In this document: positions 1 through 7,517 of the stretch, piece by piece
Position numbering within the stretch: position 1 is the stretch's first letter
Layout: each line of letters begins with the position of its first letter
From: Planctomycetaceae bacterium
GTDB taxonomy: Bacteria; Planctomycetota; Planctomycetia; Pirellulales; Pirellulaceae
DNA: 17,304 bases
Direction: 5' to 3'
NCBI GenBank assembly: GCA_002685655.1
Contig: NYXM01000089.1
Coordinates: 1-17,304, forward strand
The notes under the pieces: generated by a model
Database searches by the model: none
Told to the model about the DNA's origin: nothing
What the model saw: the letters and a program-made list of their open reading frames with translations, nothing else
Position numbers and translations under genes: made by a program

Positions 1-1440
1 AACGGCTTGGGCATGTTGGCGGCGGTATTGGCCTCGGACGATCAAGACGAGTTTGATGCGGGTCTTCGCACCGCTCGGCTTTTGAAGCCGTCGTCCCTGG
101 CAACGACGGCGGCGCTCGATGCAATGAAACGTGCATCGCCGTCGCGATCAGCGCTGCTCGTGACGTTGCTGGGCGATCTTGGAAACCCTGCCGGTCTTCC
201 CCCTGTGGTCAAAGCGGTCAAGTCGGATGACAAAGCGGTCCGCATCGCCGCACTGGCGGCTCTGGCGCCGTTGGGCAACGCCGATCATGTAGAATTGCTG
301 GTCGACGCCGCACTGGACAAGTCCGAAGATGTTTCGGCGGTGGCTCAGAAAACGCTCGCTGTGTTGAAGGGCGATGACGTCGATTCCGCTGTGCTTGGCC
401 TGTTGAACGACGAAGCCCGCCAGGCCATGGCCATCAGAACGATCGGCCAGCGAAGAATCTCTACGGCCGTACCCCAGCTGCTGCCGTTGCTCGAAGGGCC
501 GAAGCAACTTGAAGTAGTCGCCGCGTTGGGCGAGACCGTTTCACTGAATGACATCGGCGTGCTTGGCGAACTGCTCGGCCATGATTCCGCCCAGCTTCGC
601 GGCGCCGCCCGCAAGGCGGTACACGCTGCGTGCTATCGAATGACGGATCGCGATGCAACGGCATCGAAACTGGCAACTTATCTTGACGACGCCTCAGAGG
701 AGACAGTCGATTTTGTTATGGACGAGTTGCGGATCGTCGGTGGCGATCAAGCACTGGCAACCGTGAGCAATGCCGTCGGCGGAAGCGATGCCACGCGCAA
801 GGACTACGCCACGCGAGCGCTTGGTCAGTGGCTTGATACCAGTGCGGCACCTGTGCTGTTGGACCTGGCCAAAGACGAAGGAGGCGGCAAGTTTGGCATC
901 CGAGGTATGCGGGGCTACATTCGCCTGGCCCGCCAGTTTTCGATGCCCGATGCGCAGCGCCTCGCCATGTGTCGCACGGCATTGGCAGTGGCTACCCGCA
1001 CGGCCGAAAAGAAGCTGGTGCTGGCCGTGCTGGCACGCTATCCAAGTGCCGAGATGCTCGATCTTGCAATCACCACGTCGAAGGAGCCTTCGCTGAAAGG
1101 CGACGCTGCAACGGCAGCACTGGCGATCGCCGAGAAGACGGATGTTGCCGTCGACCAGGCGTTCATGGCTCGACTCGGGCTTGCACCGGTCAAGCTTCAG
1201 ATCACCAAAGCCGAGTACGGCGCCGGATCGAGGTTGAAGAACGTGACCGCAATTCTGCGCCGAAGTGCGCGAGGATATCCTCTGATCGTCTTGCAGTCAC
1301 CCAGTTACAGCGAGAGTTTCCGCGGCGACCCTGCCCCGGGATCGCCCAAGCAGTTGAAAATCCAATTCCGGATTGACGGCAAACCGAATGAAGCGTCGTT
1401 CGATGAGGACGCCGCGATTCTGCTGCCGATACCTGAGTAG
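1..1440 (+). CDS. HEAT-repeat protein, 5' end missing
   Basis: The frame is open from the first base of the window to the TAG at 1438-1440, so the true start lies upstream. A TTG at 7 or ATG at 13 could be read as starts, but neither has a ribosome binding site. About 479 residues are visible. The first ~390 are alternating short helices with the Leu/Ala-rich pattern of HEAT/PBS-lyase-like repeats, for example the segment around codons 60-120 with 'VVKAVKSDDKAVRIAALAAL'. Such repeats form a curved solenoid that binds other proteins. The last ~80 residues differ: they begin 'ITKAEYGAG', look beta-rich, and resemble the small DUF3395-like domain seen at the end of some planctomycete proteins; that resemblance is from memory and weak. 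The next gene on the same strand begins 81 bp later, so co-transcription is possible. The specific function is unknown. Confidence 0.85.
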   Translation, partial: NGLGMLAAVLASDDQDEFDAGLRTARLLKPSSLATTAALDAMKRASPSRSALLVTLLGDLGNPAGLPPVVKAVKSDDKAVRIAALAALAPLGNADHVELLVDAALDKSEDVSAVAQKTLAVLKGDDVDSAVLGLLNDEARQAMAIRTIGQRRISTAVPQLLPLLEGPKQLEVVAALGETVSLNDIGVLGELLGHDSAQLRGAARKAVHAACYRMTDRDATASKLATYLDDASEETVDFVMDELRIVGGDQALATVSNAVGGSDATRKDYATRALGQWLDTSAAPVLLDLAKDEGGGKFGIRGMRGYIRLARQFSMPDAQRLAMCRTALAVATRTAEKKLVLAVLARYPSAEMLDLAITTSKEPSLKGDAATAALAIAEKTDVAVDQAFMARLGLAPVKLQITKAEYGAGSRLKNVTAILRRSARGYPLIVLQSPSYSESFRGDPAPGSPKQLKIQFRIDGKPNEASFDEDAAILLPIPE

Positions 1441-1447
1441 TAAGAGG

Positions 1448-1488
1448 GACACGGTTAAAAGGGGCGCACGGTTAAAAAGGACACGGTG
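1448..1488. repeat. short degenerate direct repeats
   Basis: The gap between the HEAT gene and the first oxidoreductase gene contains two near-identical copies of CACGGTTAAAA followed by a G-rich stretch (1450-1462 and 1467-1480), and then a truncated third copy, ACACGGTG, at 1481-1488. No function is evident. They may be slippage products or remains of a dispersed element. Confidence 0.5.
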
Positions 1489-1521
1489 CAACACACCAAC
1501 AACTCTTAAGGAGTACCTATC

Positions 1522-2730
1522 ATGAGCGATTCCACGTCACGACGTTCTTTCTTGCAGGCTGTTGGTGCTGGAGCTGCTGCTCTGGGACTGGAAGGGTCGG
1601 CGTCGGCACAGCAGCAGAAGAAGAAGAAGAAGCCGATCCAGGGCTTCGAGGAAGCGCCCACCGATCCGAACGCCTCGAAAGGATGGAAGCCCGTCTCTGA
1701 CCGCAAGATCCGTGTGGGTATCGTGGGATACGGTGTGTGCCGTTTCGGTGCTGCGTTCAGCTTCCAGGACCACCCGAACGTTGAAATCGTGGCCGTCAGC
1801 GATCTGTTTCCCGACCGGTGCGCCAATCTGGCCAAAGTCTGTCGTTGCAAAAAGACGTATCCATCGTTGGAAGAACTGGTCAAGGACGACAGAATCGAGG
1901 CGGTCTTCTGTGCCACCGATGCCCCGAGTCACGCGCGGCACTGCATCGAAGTGCTAAGACACGGAAAGCACGTCGCTTGCGCAGTGCCAGCGGCTTTCGA
2001 ATCGCTTGCCGACGCCGAGGAGTTGTTCGAAACGGTTAAGTCGTCCAAGCGTAAATACATGATGTTCGAAACGTCGTATTACCACGAAGATCTCCACGCG
2101 ATGCGGCAGATCTACAACGCGGGTGGGTTCGGCAAGCTCGTTTACTCCGAGGGGGAATACTATCACTACTCTGTCGAACAGATTGATTCGTACAAGGGCT
2201 GGCGGAAAGGCCTGCCGCCACAGTGGTACCCGACGCACTCCAACGCCTACTACACGGGCGTCACCGGCGGCAGCTTCACCGAAGTTTCATGCATGGGAAT
2301 ACCGAGTGTGAAGGAACTATTGCAGCCGGAGAATAACCGCTACAAGAACCCCTTTGGTACAGAGATCGCACTGTTCCGCACAAGCGAAGGTGGCATGTCG
2401 CGAATGGGTGTCAGTTGGGACACACCGGGCGACAGCGGAGAAAAGGGGCGGATTCGCGGTCAGAGGGGCACGTTCTACGGCCAATACCAAGGGCTGGAGA
2501 AAAAACTGCCGAATGTCAAACGCCCGCCGCTTCCCCCCGGCGTGAAGGCCGGTGGTCACGGTGGCTCGCACGGCCAGCTGATGAACGAGTTTGTCACAGC
2601 GATCCTCGAAGACCGCAAGCCGCTTGTGGATATCGCCCAGGCGCTAAACATGACAGTATCCGGCATCGTGGCTCACCAATCGGCCCTGAAAGACGGCGAA
2701 CTGATGAAGATCCCACAGTACCAAGTCTGA
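1522..2730 (+). CDS. Tat-exported Gfo/Idh/MocA-family protein lacking the EKP and DxGxH motifs
   Basis: 402 residues, starting at an ATG preceded by a good ribosome binding site (TAAGGAG, 1507-1513). The N-terminus is a twin-arginine signal (RRSFLQ, residues 7-12, then an Ala/Gly-rich core ending at about Ala29) followed by a Lys-rich linker. A Rossmann NAD(P)-binding fold follows, with GIVGYG at residues 66-71 and the acidic residue ending strand 2 in 'AVSD' (residue 94). The C-terminal half is the usual Gfo/Idh/MocA alpha/beta domain. Tat export fits a protein that folds around its cofactor in the cytoplasm. The usual EKP motif, whose Lys is catalytic in characterised dehydrogenases, reads AVP at 154-156. 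The position of the usual DxGxH reads EVSCM at 254-258. Ordinary dehydrogenase chemistry is therefore doubtful. The substrate is unknown; family membership is secure. The gene lies 81 bp after the HEAT gene on the same strand. Confidence 0.92.
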   Translation: MSDSTSRRSFLQAVGAGAAALGLEGSASAQQQKKKKKPIQGFEEAPTDPNASKGWKPVSDRKIRVGIVGYGVCRFGAAFSFQDHPNVEIVAVSDLFPDRCANLAKVCRCKKTYPSLEELVKDDRIEAVFCATDAPSHARHCIEVLRHGKHVACAVPAAFESLADAEELFETVKSSKRKYMMFETSYYHEDLHAMRQIYNAGGFGKLVYSEGEYYHYSVEQIDSYKGWRKGLPPQWYPTHSNAYYTGVTGGSFTEVSCMGIPSVKELLQPENNRYKNPFGTEIALFRTSEGGMSRMGVSWDTPGDSGEKGRIRGQRGTFYGQYQGLEKKLPNVKRPPLPPGVKAGGHGGSHGQLMNEFVTAILEDRKPLVDIAQALNMTVSGIVAHQSALKDGELMKIPQYQV

Positions 2731-2819
2731 CCAGCCAGGTTCCCAGGACAGTCTTTATTCCGTGAGCGATGGAAGATCATCGTCACGGCAGATGTCTCTT
2801 CATTTCGAATGGATGTCGT

Positions 2820-3566
2820 TCAGCTGGGATCCTTTTCCAGCGTGATGATTGTTTCGTCGTAGCTGGAGACGACGCGGCCGCCGGGCGGAACAACGAGGAA
2901 CTCTGCGTCGTCCCACTGCCCATCGACAAACCGCTGGATCAGCGAAAGATCGCCCTGCATTTTCTCGAATTCCCAGCCCTTTTCTCTCGCTTCATCGCGG
3001 GTATGTTGTTCAAAGCTGTCGTCCGGCTCGATTCCCATCTCGATGAATGTCAGCTGACCGTAGTTTCGGGTACGGTCGCCTAGTTGTTCGTAGAGGAATT
3101 TGGCGTTGTCCTCGCCATACTTGGCAACCATTTCTTCGTAGCTCATGTCCATGCCGCTCTGTTCTTGGATCGAGAGTTGTCGCAGCTCGCCCCGGTCGTT
3201 GCGTTCGATCCATCCGGTACTCTTGAAATAAACGCCCGTGTGCGCGTCGAAATAATCAAGATATCGCTGCTTGCTGCCAAGGAATAACGTGATGCAATCA
3301 TGTGCCCGCGGCACGACAATCGGAACGGAACGGGCCTGCAGCCCGACCACCCCGTTGTTACATATTCCGTAGCCGAAAAGGACAGCGTCGTAGTTCGTTT
3401 CGTCGACTTGTTGAAGTGCGGTCTGAAGGCGCTCATGCATACCCGCAGTGCCGATATCGTGCAGACCTTTCGGCAAAAACTCGATATCTACCCGGTTCTG
3501 AGAACGAGCGACAGCGGCGCACATCTCTCGATAGAAGATCTCGCAGCTAATCAACTTCAATCGCAC
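2820..3566 (-). CDS. DUF1638-family protein
   Basis: 248 residues with a GTG start (complement of 3564-3566). A G-rich stretch just upstream on the coding strand, GGGGGGAAG, may serve as a ribosome binding site. There is no signal peptide, so a cytoplasmic location is likely. The N-terminal two thirds match DUF1638: 'SCEIFYREMC' at residues 7-16, 'LPKGLHDIG' at 31-39, 'GYGICNNG' at 65-72 and 'PRAHDCITLFLG' at 86-97. The conserved Cys8, Cys69, His89 and Cys91 look like potential metal or cofactor ligands. The biochemical role of the family is not settled. Members often lie near corrinoid methyltransferase genes, and an MtaA/CmuA-type gene sits about 6 kb away here. The gene is divergent from the sulfatase maturase, with 84 bp between the starts, and converges on the oxidoreductase gene across 89 bp. 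Confidence 0.88.
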   Translation of the reverse strand: MRLKLISCEIFYREMCAAVARSQNRVDIEFLPKGLHDIGTAGMHERLQTALQQVDETNYDAVLFGYGICNNGVVGLQARSVPIVVPRAHDCITLFLGSKQRYLDYFDAHTGVYFKSTGWIERNDRGELRQLSIQEQSGMDMSYEEMVAKYGEDNAKFLYEQLGDRTRNYGQLTFIEMGIEPDDSFEQHTRDEAREKGWEFEKMQGDLSLIQRFVDGQWDDAEFLVVPPGGRVVSSYDETIITLEKDPS

Positions 3567-3650
3567 AACTTCCCCCCAGTTTGTAGTAATCAGAATATAG
3601 TTTATCCTGTTTTAGCGCTGAGACCAACTCTCTGACAACGTTGAAACCAC

Positions 3651-4886
3651 GTGCGCCCATTTTCATTACTCATCAAGCCCGCTTCTGCCGACTGTAATCT
3701 CCGCTGTGAGTATTGCTTCTATCTGGAAAAGAGCCTTCTCTATCCAGACTCCAGACGCCACCGCATGTCAGAGGCAGTTCTTGAGCGGATGATCAGGAGC
3801 TACATGGCTACTGATCAAGCCACTTACTGCTTCGCCTGGCAAGGGGGCGAGCCAACATTGATGGGCTTGGACTTCTTTTGCAGGGTCACCGAATTACAAC
3901 AACGGTGCGGAGCAGCCGGCTCGGTGGTTAGCAACGGCCTGCAAACAAACGCCACGCTGATCGATGACGCGCTGGCCAGGCACATTGGCCGATATCATTT
4001 CCTCGTGGGGTGCAGTCTCGATGGCCCGCCCGCGATCCACGATCATTATCGACGCGGCATCCGCGGCGGCCCTTCGCACGAAGACGTGCTGCGCGGTATT
4101 CGTGTGCTCCAGCGCCATCACGTCGAATTCAACATCCTGGTTTTGGTCAGCCAGTCAAATGTGCATCGCGCGCCGGAGGTCTACCGATATCTGACCGAAC
4201 AGGGGTTTCTTCATCAGCAGTATGTTCCCTGTGTGGAATTCGAGCCGGATGGAACGCTCAAGCCGTTCGCCATCGACGGCGAGCAGTGGGGCGAGTTCAT
4301 GTGCGAGTTGTTTGACCTGTGGTACCGCAACGACGCCTTTCATGTCTCCATACGCAACTTTGACGAGATGCTTCTTAAGCTGGTCGATGGAGTGAGCAAC
4401 GTCTGTACGATGGGGCGGAACTGCTGCAAGTACTTCGTTGTCGAGTACAACGGGGACATCTATCCTTGCGATTTCTTCGTGCAGTCGGAACTCAGACTCG
4501 GCAACGTCCACGATACGTCATGGGGAGATGCGCTGGCTTCGCAAACCTATTGCGATTTCGGCGCGCAGAAATGCCAGTGGAACGACGCGTGTGACGAGTG
4601 CGACTGCCTGGATCTCTGTAACGGAGACTGTCTCAAGTTTCGCACCTACGGACGCGCGTCGCCCCGGAACCTCAGCAGGCTCTGCGCCGGATGGCAACGG
4701 TTCGTTCGGCACACACGCGAACGTCTCGAGAAACTGGGGCAAGAGGTCCGCAGGCGACGTATCGAGGAGCAACGTCTGATGCGCCGAAGCCAAACAGCGG
4801 CCAGTTCGCAGCGCGGCTTGGTTAGACGCAACGGTCCTTGCCCCTGTGGCAGCGGCCAGAAATTCAAAAAGTGTTGCGGACGCTGA
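3651..4886 (+). CDS. anaerobic sulfatase-maturating enzyme (radical SAM, SPASM) with SEC-C tail
   Basis: 411 residues. The GTG start is the only possible one, because an in-frame TGA lies at 3642-3644. This radical-SAM family installs formylglycine in type I sulfatases by oxidising an active-site Cys or Ser. The S-adenosylmethionine cluster motif CxxxCxxC is at Cys15, Cys19 and Cys22, followed by 'WQGGEPTL' at 63-70. The SPASM region contains Cys252, Cys258 and Cys259, then 'YPCDFF' with Cys273 and Asp274 (the position of the proposed catalytic Asp of characterised enzymes), then Cys314, 317, 319, 323, 327 and 345. This spacing closely matches the Clostridium enzyme. After a basic helix (~355-385) the protein ends in a SEC-C zinc motif, 'CPCGSGQKFKKCCG' (397-410). 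No sulfatase gene is visible, so its substrates must be encoded elsewhere. It is cytoplasmic and divergent from the DUF1638 gene. Confidence 0.93.
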   Translation: MRPFSLLIKPASADCNLRCEYCFYLEKSLLYPDSRRHRMSEAVLERMIRSYMATDQATYCFAWQGGEPTLMGLDFFCRVTELQQRCGAAGSVVSNGLQTNATLIDDALARHIGRYHFLVGCSLDGPPAIHDHYRRGIRGGPSHEDVLRGIRVLQRHHVEFNILVLVSQSNVHRAPEVYRYLTEQGFLHQQYVPCVEFEPDGTLKPFAIDGEQWGEFMCELFDLWYRNDAFHVSIRNFDEMLLKLVDGVSNVCTMGRNCCKYFVVEYNGDIYPCDFFVQSELRLGNVHDTSWGDALASQTYCDFGAQKCQWNDACDECDCLDLCNGDCLKFRTYGRASPRNLSRLCAGWQRFVRHTRERLEKLGQEVRRRRIEEQRLMRRSQTAASSQRGLVRRNGPCPCGSGQKFKKCCGR

Positions 4887-4958
4887 AGGTCGCAGCGGCA
4901 ACGAGCAATGGCGAAACGACCGTAGACACTACGGTACATGGACAGGCTGTGAGTCACC

Positions 4959-5019
4959 CGTTGTGGGCCGGTCTCCCGACCGGCCCGGGAAGGTCGCGTT
5001 GTAGTACGGTCTCCCGACC
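4959..5019. repeat. paired 23-bp palindromic repeat units
   Basis: Two copies of a 23-bp unit lie at 4959-4981 and 4997-5019, in the same orientation and 38 bp apart. They share CGTTGT at the left and CGGTCTCCCGACC at the right and differ only in the middle. Each right half is a small hairpin (GGTC, loop TCCC, GACC). In the first copy the palindrome extends to GGGCCGGT (4965-4972) pairing with ACCGGCCC (4979-4986). This looks like a REP-like intergenic element and could also act as a terminator for the sulfatase maturase gene 73 bp upstream. Confidence 0.7.
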
Positions 5020-5142
5020 TCCACGGTCGGAAAGGTCAATCGGTGAGTCGTGATTCGCCACAATATCGCGTCTGCTCCTCCCCGGGTCGAGCAAAATCGA
5101 CAACCGAGATTCACTAAACCGTTAATCTAGACTTCTTTTATC

Positions 5143-5172
5143 TTGATTGATCGCACAGTGTTCGGCAATAAT
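5143..5172 (+). promoter_or_regulatory. possible sigma-70-type promoter
   Basis: TTGATT (5143-5148) and AATAAT (5167-5172) are separated by 18 bp in a locally AT-rich stretch, 54 bp before the start of the membrane-protein gene. Planctomycete promoters are poorly defined, so this is only a candidate. Confidence 0.25.
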
Positions 5173-5226
5173 TTCAGGTGTCCGTGTGTTGACGTACGTT
5201 GATTCCAAGAGAGAGAGGTAATTGTC

Positions 5227-5847
5227 ATGAGCCGCTCGAGTCAATGCGTGGTTGCAATTTACAAGAGACTAGCTGCGGCGAGAGACGCGACGCGCGCGAT
5301 TGATCGCGGTGGAATACCGATGAAACTGGTCTCACTTGTCTCGACCAGCTGCCGGGCTGAGGCAGACGCCGACGGGCAATCTTACCAAAGCTACGACCAT
5401 CTACCCACTATCTGTCCCCGCACGTGCGATGGTTCAATCCAGTGCGATTGGTCCGGTGCCTGTGTGCCGAAAATACTACAATTTGGCGACAACATGGAGA
5501 AGGACGCTGCCATTGGGGCTGGCGTGGGTGGACTCGCCGGTCTAGTTACCGGCGCAGGCGTGCTGACGGTTGCCAACGGAGAATCTACCGTTTTCTTAGC
5601 ACCAATCATGGCCGCGACTGGCATCGTCGGAGCGCTGCTGGGCGCGATGCTCGGTTGGGGAGTGCATGGAGAGCACCTTGCTTGGTACGAACAAAAAGTG
5701 CGGGCGGGCGGTGCACTATTGCTAGTGCATGGCGATCCGTTGGAGGTTGCCAGGGCAAATGGGATCTTGCGAGACACCCACCCCGCGGAGTTACACATGC
5801 ACGCCGAAACGAGCGCTGATGCCTACGAGCTTGACCCGGTAGAGTGA
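5227..5847 (+). CDS. small glycine-rich membrane protein with stress-protein-like ends
   Basis: 206 residues; the ATG is preceded by GAGAGAGG about 8 bp upstream. The N-terminus (VVAIYKRLAAARDATRAI, residues 8-25) and C-terminus ('LLLVHGDPLEVARANGIL', 164-181) resemble the paired alpha/beta flanks of DUF1269/general-stress-like proteins, which appear to sense or buffer membrane stress. Between them, residues ~95-115 and ~122-146 are Gly/Ala-rich and hydrophobic, probably two membrane-embedded helices with a glycine-zipper pattern. The segment ~41-80 is unusual: it carries Cys42, Cys63, Cys67, Cys73 and Cys79 and is longer than the short acidic linker I expect in relatives. The C-terminus is His/Glu-rich ('ELHMHAETS'). 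It appears to be a single-gene unit. The family call is from memory of the pattern; the function is unknown. Confidence 0.8.
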   Translation: MSRSSQCVVAIYKRLAAARDATRAIDRGGIPMKLVSLVSTSCRAEADADGQSYQSYDHLPTICPRTCDGSIQCDWSGACVPKILQFGDNMEKDAAIGAGVGGLAGLVTGAGVLTVANGESTVFLAPIMAATGIVGALLGAMLGWGVHGEHLAWYEQKVRAGGALLLVHGDPLEVARANGILRDTHPAELHMHAETSADAYELDPVE

Positions 5848-6000
5848 AGCGTTTCGATTGTCTTGCACCATGGAGCCGGGAGCTGTTCGAGGAAGACGCG
5901 GATCACCAAGCGCTGGAGACAGTTACGTTGACAATCAGACGTATCTGCGCTCCGTCTATCAACATTGTCGCCACCAACTTTTGGAAAGAAGAGACATACA

Positions 6001-7290
6001 ATGAACTGGAAGCTGACTATTCTGTTGCTGACCATTCTCACCATCTCCAGAGCGCCGTCATTTGGCGCGGACGGTTTTGTTCCCCTATTTGACGGCAAAA
6101 CGCTTGAGGGTTGGAATCCGCTTCCCGGCGGAACATGGGAGGTTACCGACGGCGTCATTGTGGGAAGCCAGGCCAATACGGAAAAACGCCATGGCATGTT
6201 GTTGTCCGAGAAACAGTACGGCGATTTCGTCGTCCGCCTGCAATACAAATCTCTCGAAGGCAACAGCGGCCTTTATTTTCGCGTTCAGAAGATCGATCAC
6301 GCTGTCTCGGTGAAAGGCTTTCAGGCCGAGATCGATGCTGGTGGCAACGACGTCGGCGGCTTGTATGAAACCCTGGGTCGTGCATGGGTCGTGCAGCCAA
6401 AGCCGGAGGACGTGAAGAAGTTCTACAAGAACAAAGACTGGAACAAAATGACGGTCACGGCCATAGGTGGCAACGTGACGGTGACCGTCAACGGCGTCAA
6501 GACTGCCGAACTGAAGAACGACCCAGGCGTGCGCAAGGGCTATTTCGGTATGCAACTTCACGGCGGTCAGAAGATGCACGTGATGTTCAAAGATATTGAG
6601 ATCAAGGTACTGTCCGGCTCGGTGCAGCCGGTGATAAGCGAGAAGATTCACGACACATCGCGGCCGCTGCCCAAGATCGTCACGCCCAAAAGCCTAGCGT
6701 CACTGGGGGAATCTCGCAAACCACCCCAAGAAGCCGTCGTGTTGTTCGACGGAACCAATCTGGATCAGTGGCAAGGTGGCCCATGGACGATCAAGGACGG
6801 AAACATGGAAACGGTCAAGGGCGACGTGATGACCAGAGAGGCGTTTGGCGACTGCCGATTGCACGTCGAATGGCGTGTTGCCGATCCGGACAGCCACGGC
6901 AACAGCGGAGTCTATCTGATGAATCTGTACGAAGTGCAGATCTTTAACTCGCACAATAATCGCGCCGCGATCTATGCGGATGGCCAGGCGGCCGCGATCT
7001 ATGGTCACTACCCTCCTCTTGTAAATGCCTGTCGTCCGCCGGGCGAGTGGGAGGTTTTCGACATCACTTTTCATGGACCTCGTTTTGATGTGTCAGGCAA
7101 GTTGACCGAACCAGCGAGGGTCAGCCTGCTTCACAATGGCATCTTGGTGCAAAATGACGTCTCCCTGACCGGGCCGACGCTCCACAAGCGACGACCGCTC
7201 TACAAGCAACATGCGGATAAGCTGCCGTTCTACCTGCAGCACCACGGCGACCGATTGCAGTTTCGCAACATCTGGGTCGTGGGACTGTAG
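6001..7290 (+). CDS. secreted protein with two DUF1080 (3-keto-disaccharide hydrolase-type) domains
   Basis: 429 residues. I chose the ATG at 6001 because it opens a clear Sec signal peptide (MNWKLTILLLTILTISRAPSFGA, cleaved near residue 23) and follows the purine-rich GGAAAGAAGAG; an upstream in-frame ATG at 5965 would bury the signal. Two concanavalin-like DUF1080 domains follow in tandem. The first (~25-204) has 'LFDGKTLEGW' (29-38) and 'NSGLYFR' (88-94). The second (~244-429) has 'LFDGTNLDQW' (248-257), 'HGNSGVYL' (299-306) and 'YEVQIFNSH' (310-318). Each domain keeps the family's core landmarks, so neither looks obviously degenerate. Characterised relatives cleave 3-keto-glycosides made by Gfo/Idh/MocA oxidases, so a periplasmic role in sugar breakdown is likely. 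The gene lies 153 bp after the membrane-protein gene and 227 bp before the next. Confidence 0.92.
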   Translation: MNWKLTILLLTILTISRAPSFGADGFVPLFDGKTLEGWNPLPGGTWEVTDGVIVGSQANTEKRHGMLLSEKQYGDFVVRLQYKSLEGNSGLYFRVQKIDHAVSVKGFQAEIDAGGNDVGGLYETLGRAWVVQPKPEDVKKFYKNKDWNKMTVTAIGGNVTVTVNGVKTAELKNDPGVRKGYFGMQLHGGQKMHVMFKDIEIKVLSGSVQPVISEKIHDTSRPLPKIVTPKSLASLGESRKPPQEAVVLFDGTNLDQWQGGPWTIKDGNMETVKGDVMTREAFGDCRLHVEWRVADPDSHGNSGVYLMNLYEVQIFNSHNNRAAIYADGQAAAIYGHYPPLVNACRPPGEWEVFDITFHGPRFDVSGKLTEPARVSLLHNGILVQNDVSLTGPTLHKRRPLYKQHADKLPFYLQHHGDRLQFRNIWVVGL

Positions 7291-7428
7291 GCCAGATCGT
7301 ACGAACCATCGGCCAAGATCAATCCTACACGACGTGTGTGAGGGGCGTTGAATCAATAATTGCCGTATAGTCATTGTTCGCTGCTATCTCCGCGAACATT
7401 ACGCCAACTTCGCCGAGCGAGCAGTGAT

Positions 7429-7470
7429 TATAATTGATGTGCCAGTCCTAAGCCACGGACGAACGTCCGT
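7429..7470 (+). promoter_or_regulatory. possible -10 box and dyad upstream of the dimethylformamidase-like gene
   Basis: A perfect TATAAT lies at 7429-7434, 84 bp before the GTG start; the bases 16-18 bp further upstream are a poor match to a -35 box. About 20 bp downstream is a dyad, ACGGACG (7455-7461), a two-base centre, then CGTCCGT (7464-7470). Its position at or just after the expected transcript start would suit an operator or a short 5' hairpin. No regulator gene is nearby. The rest of the 227-bp gap (7291-7517) shows nothing else. Confidence 0.3.
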
Positions 7471-7517
7471 CGCGCGACCATCGCCAAAACGTTTGCCAGC
7501 CAAACAGAGAGAGCAAC

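Larger units (their letters stand above)
4887..5226. other. 340-bp intergenic region
   Basis: No convincing gene is seen on either strand. The left half holds the paired palindromic repeat described separately (4959-5019). The right half, from about 5100, is AT-richer and carries a possible promoter and the GAGAGAGG ribosome binding site of the membrane-protein gene that starts at 5227. Confidence 0.6.

Noticed and set aside
5205..5229. Similar leader before the genes at 5227 and 15857 (both end in AATTGTCATG)
   Set aside because: The similarity is about 15 bases of purine-rich ribosome binding site plus start context. With two cases it is likely chance.
5928..5933. Perfect TTGACA upstream of the DUF1080 gene
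   Set aside because: No acceptable -10 box lies 16-18 bp downstream, so it is not called as a promoter.
5844..6092. Small open frame starting at the end of the membrane-protein gene
   Set aside because: It runs into the DUF1080 gene in another frame, and its sequence is not protein-like. The gap 5848-6000 is treated as intergenic.
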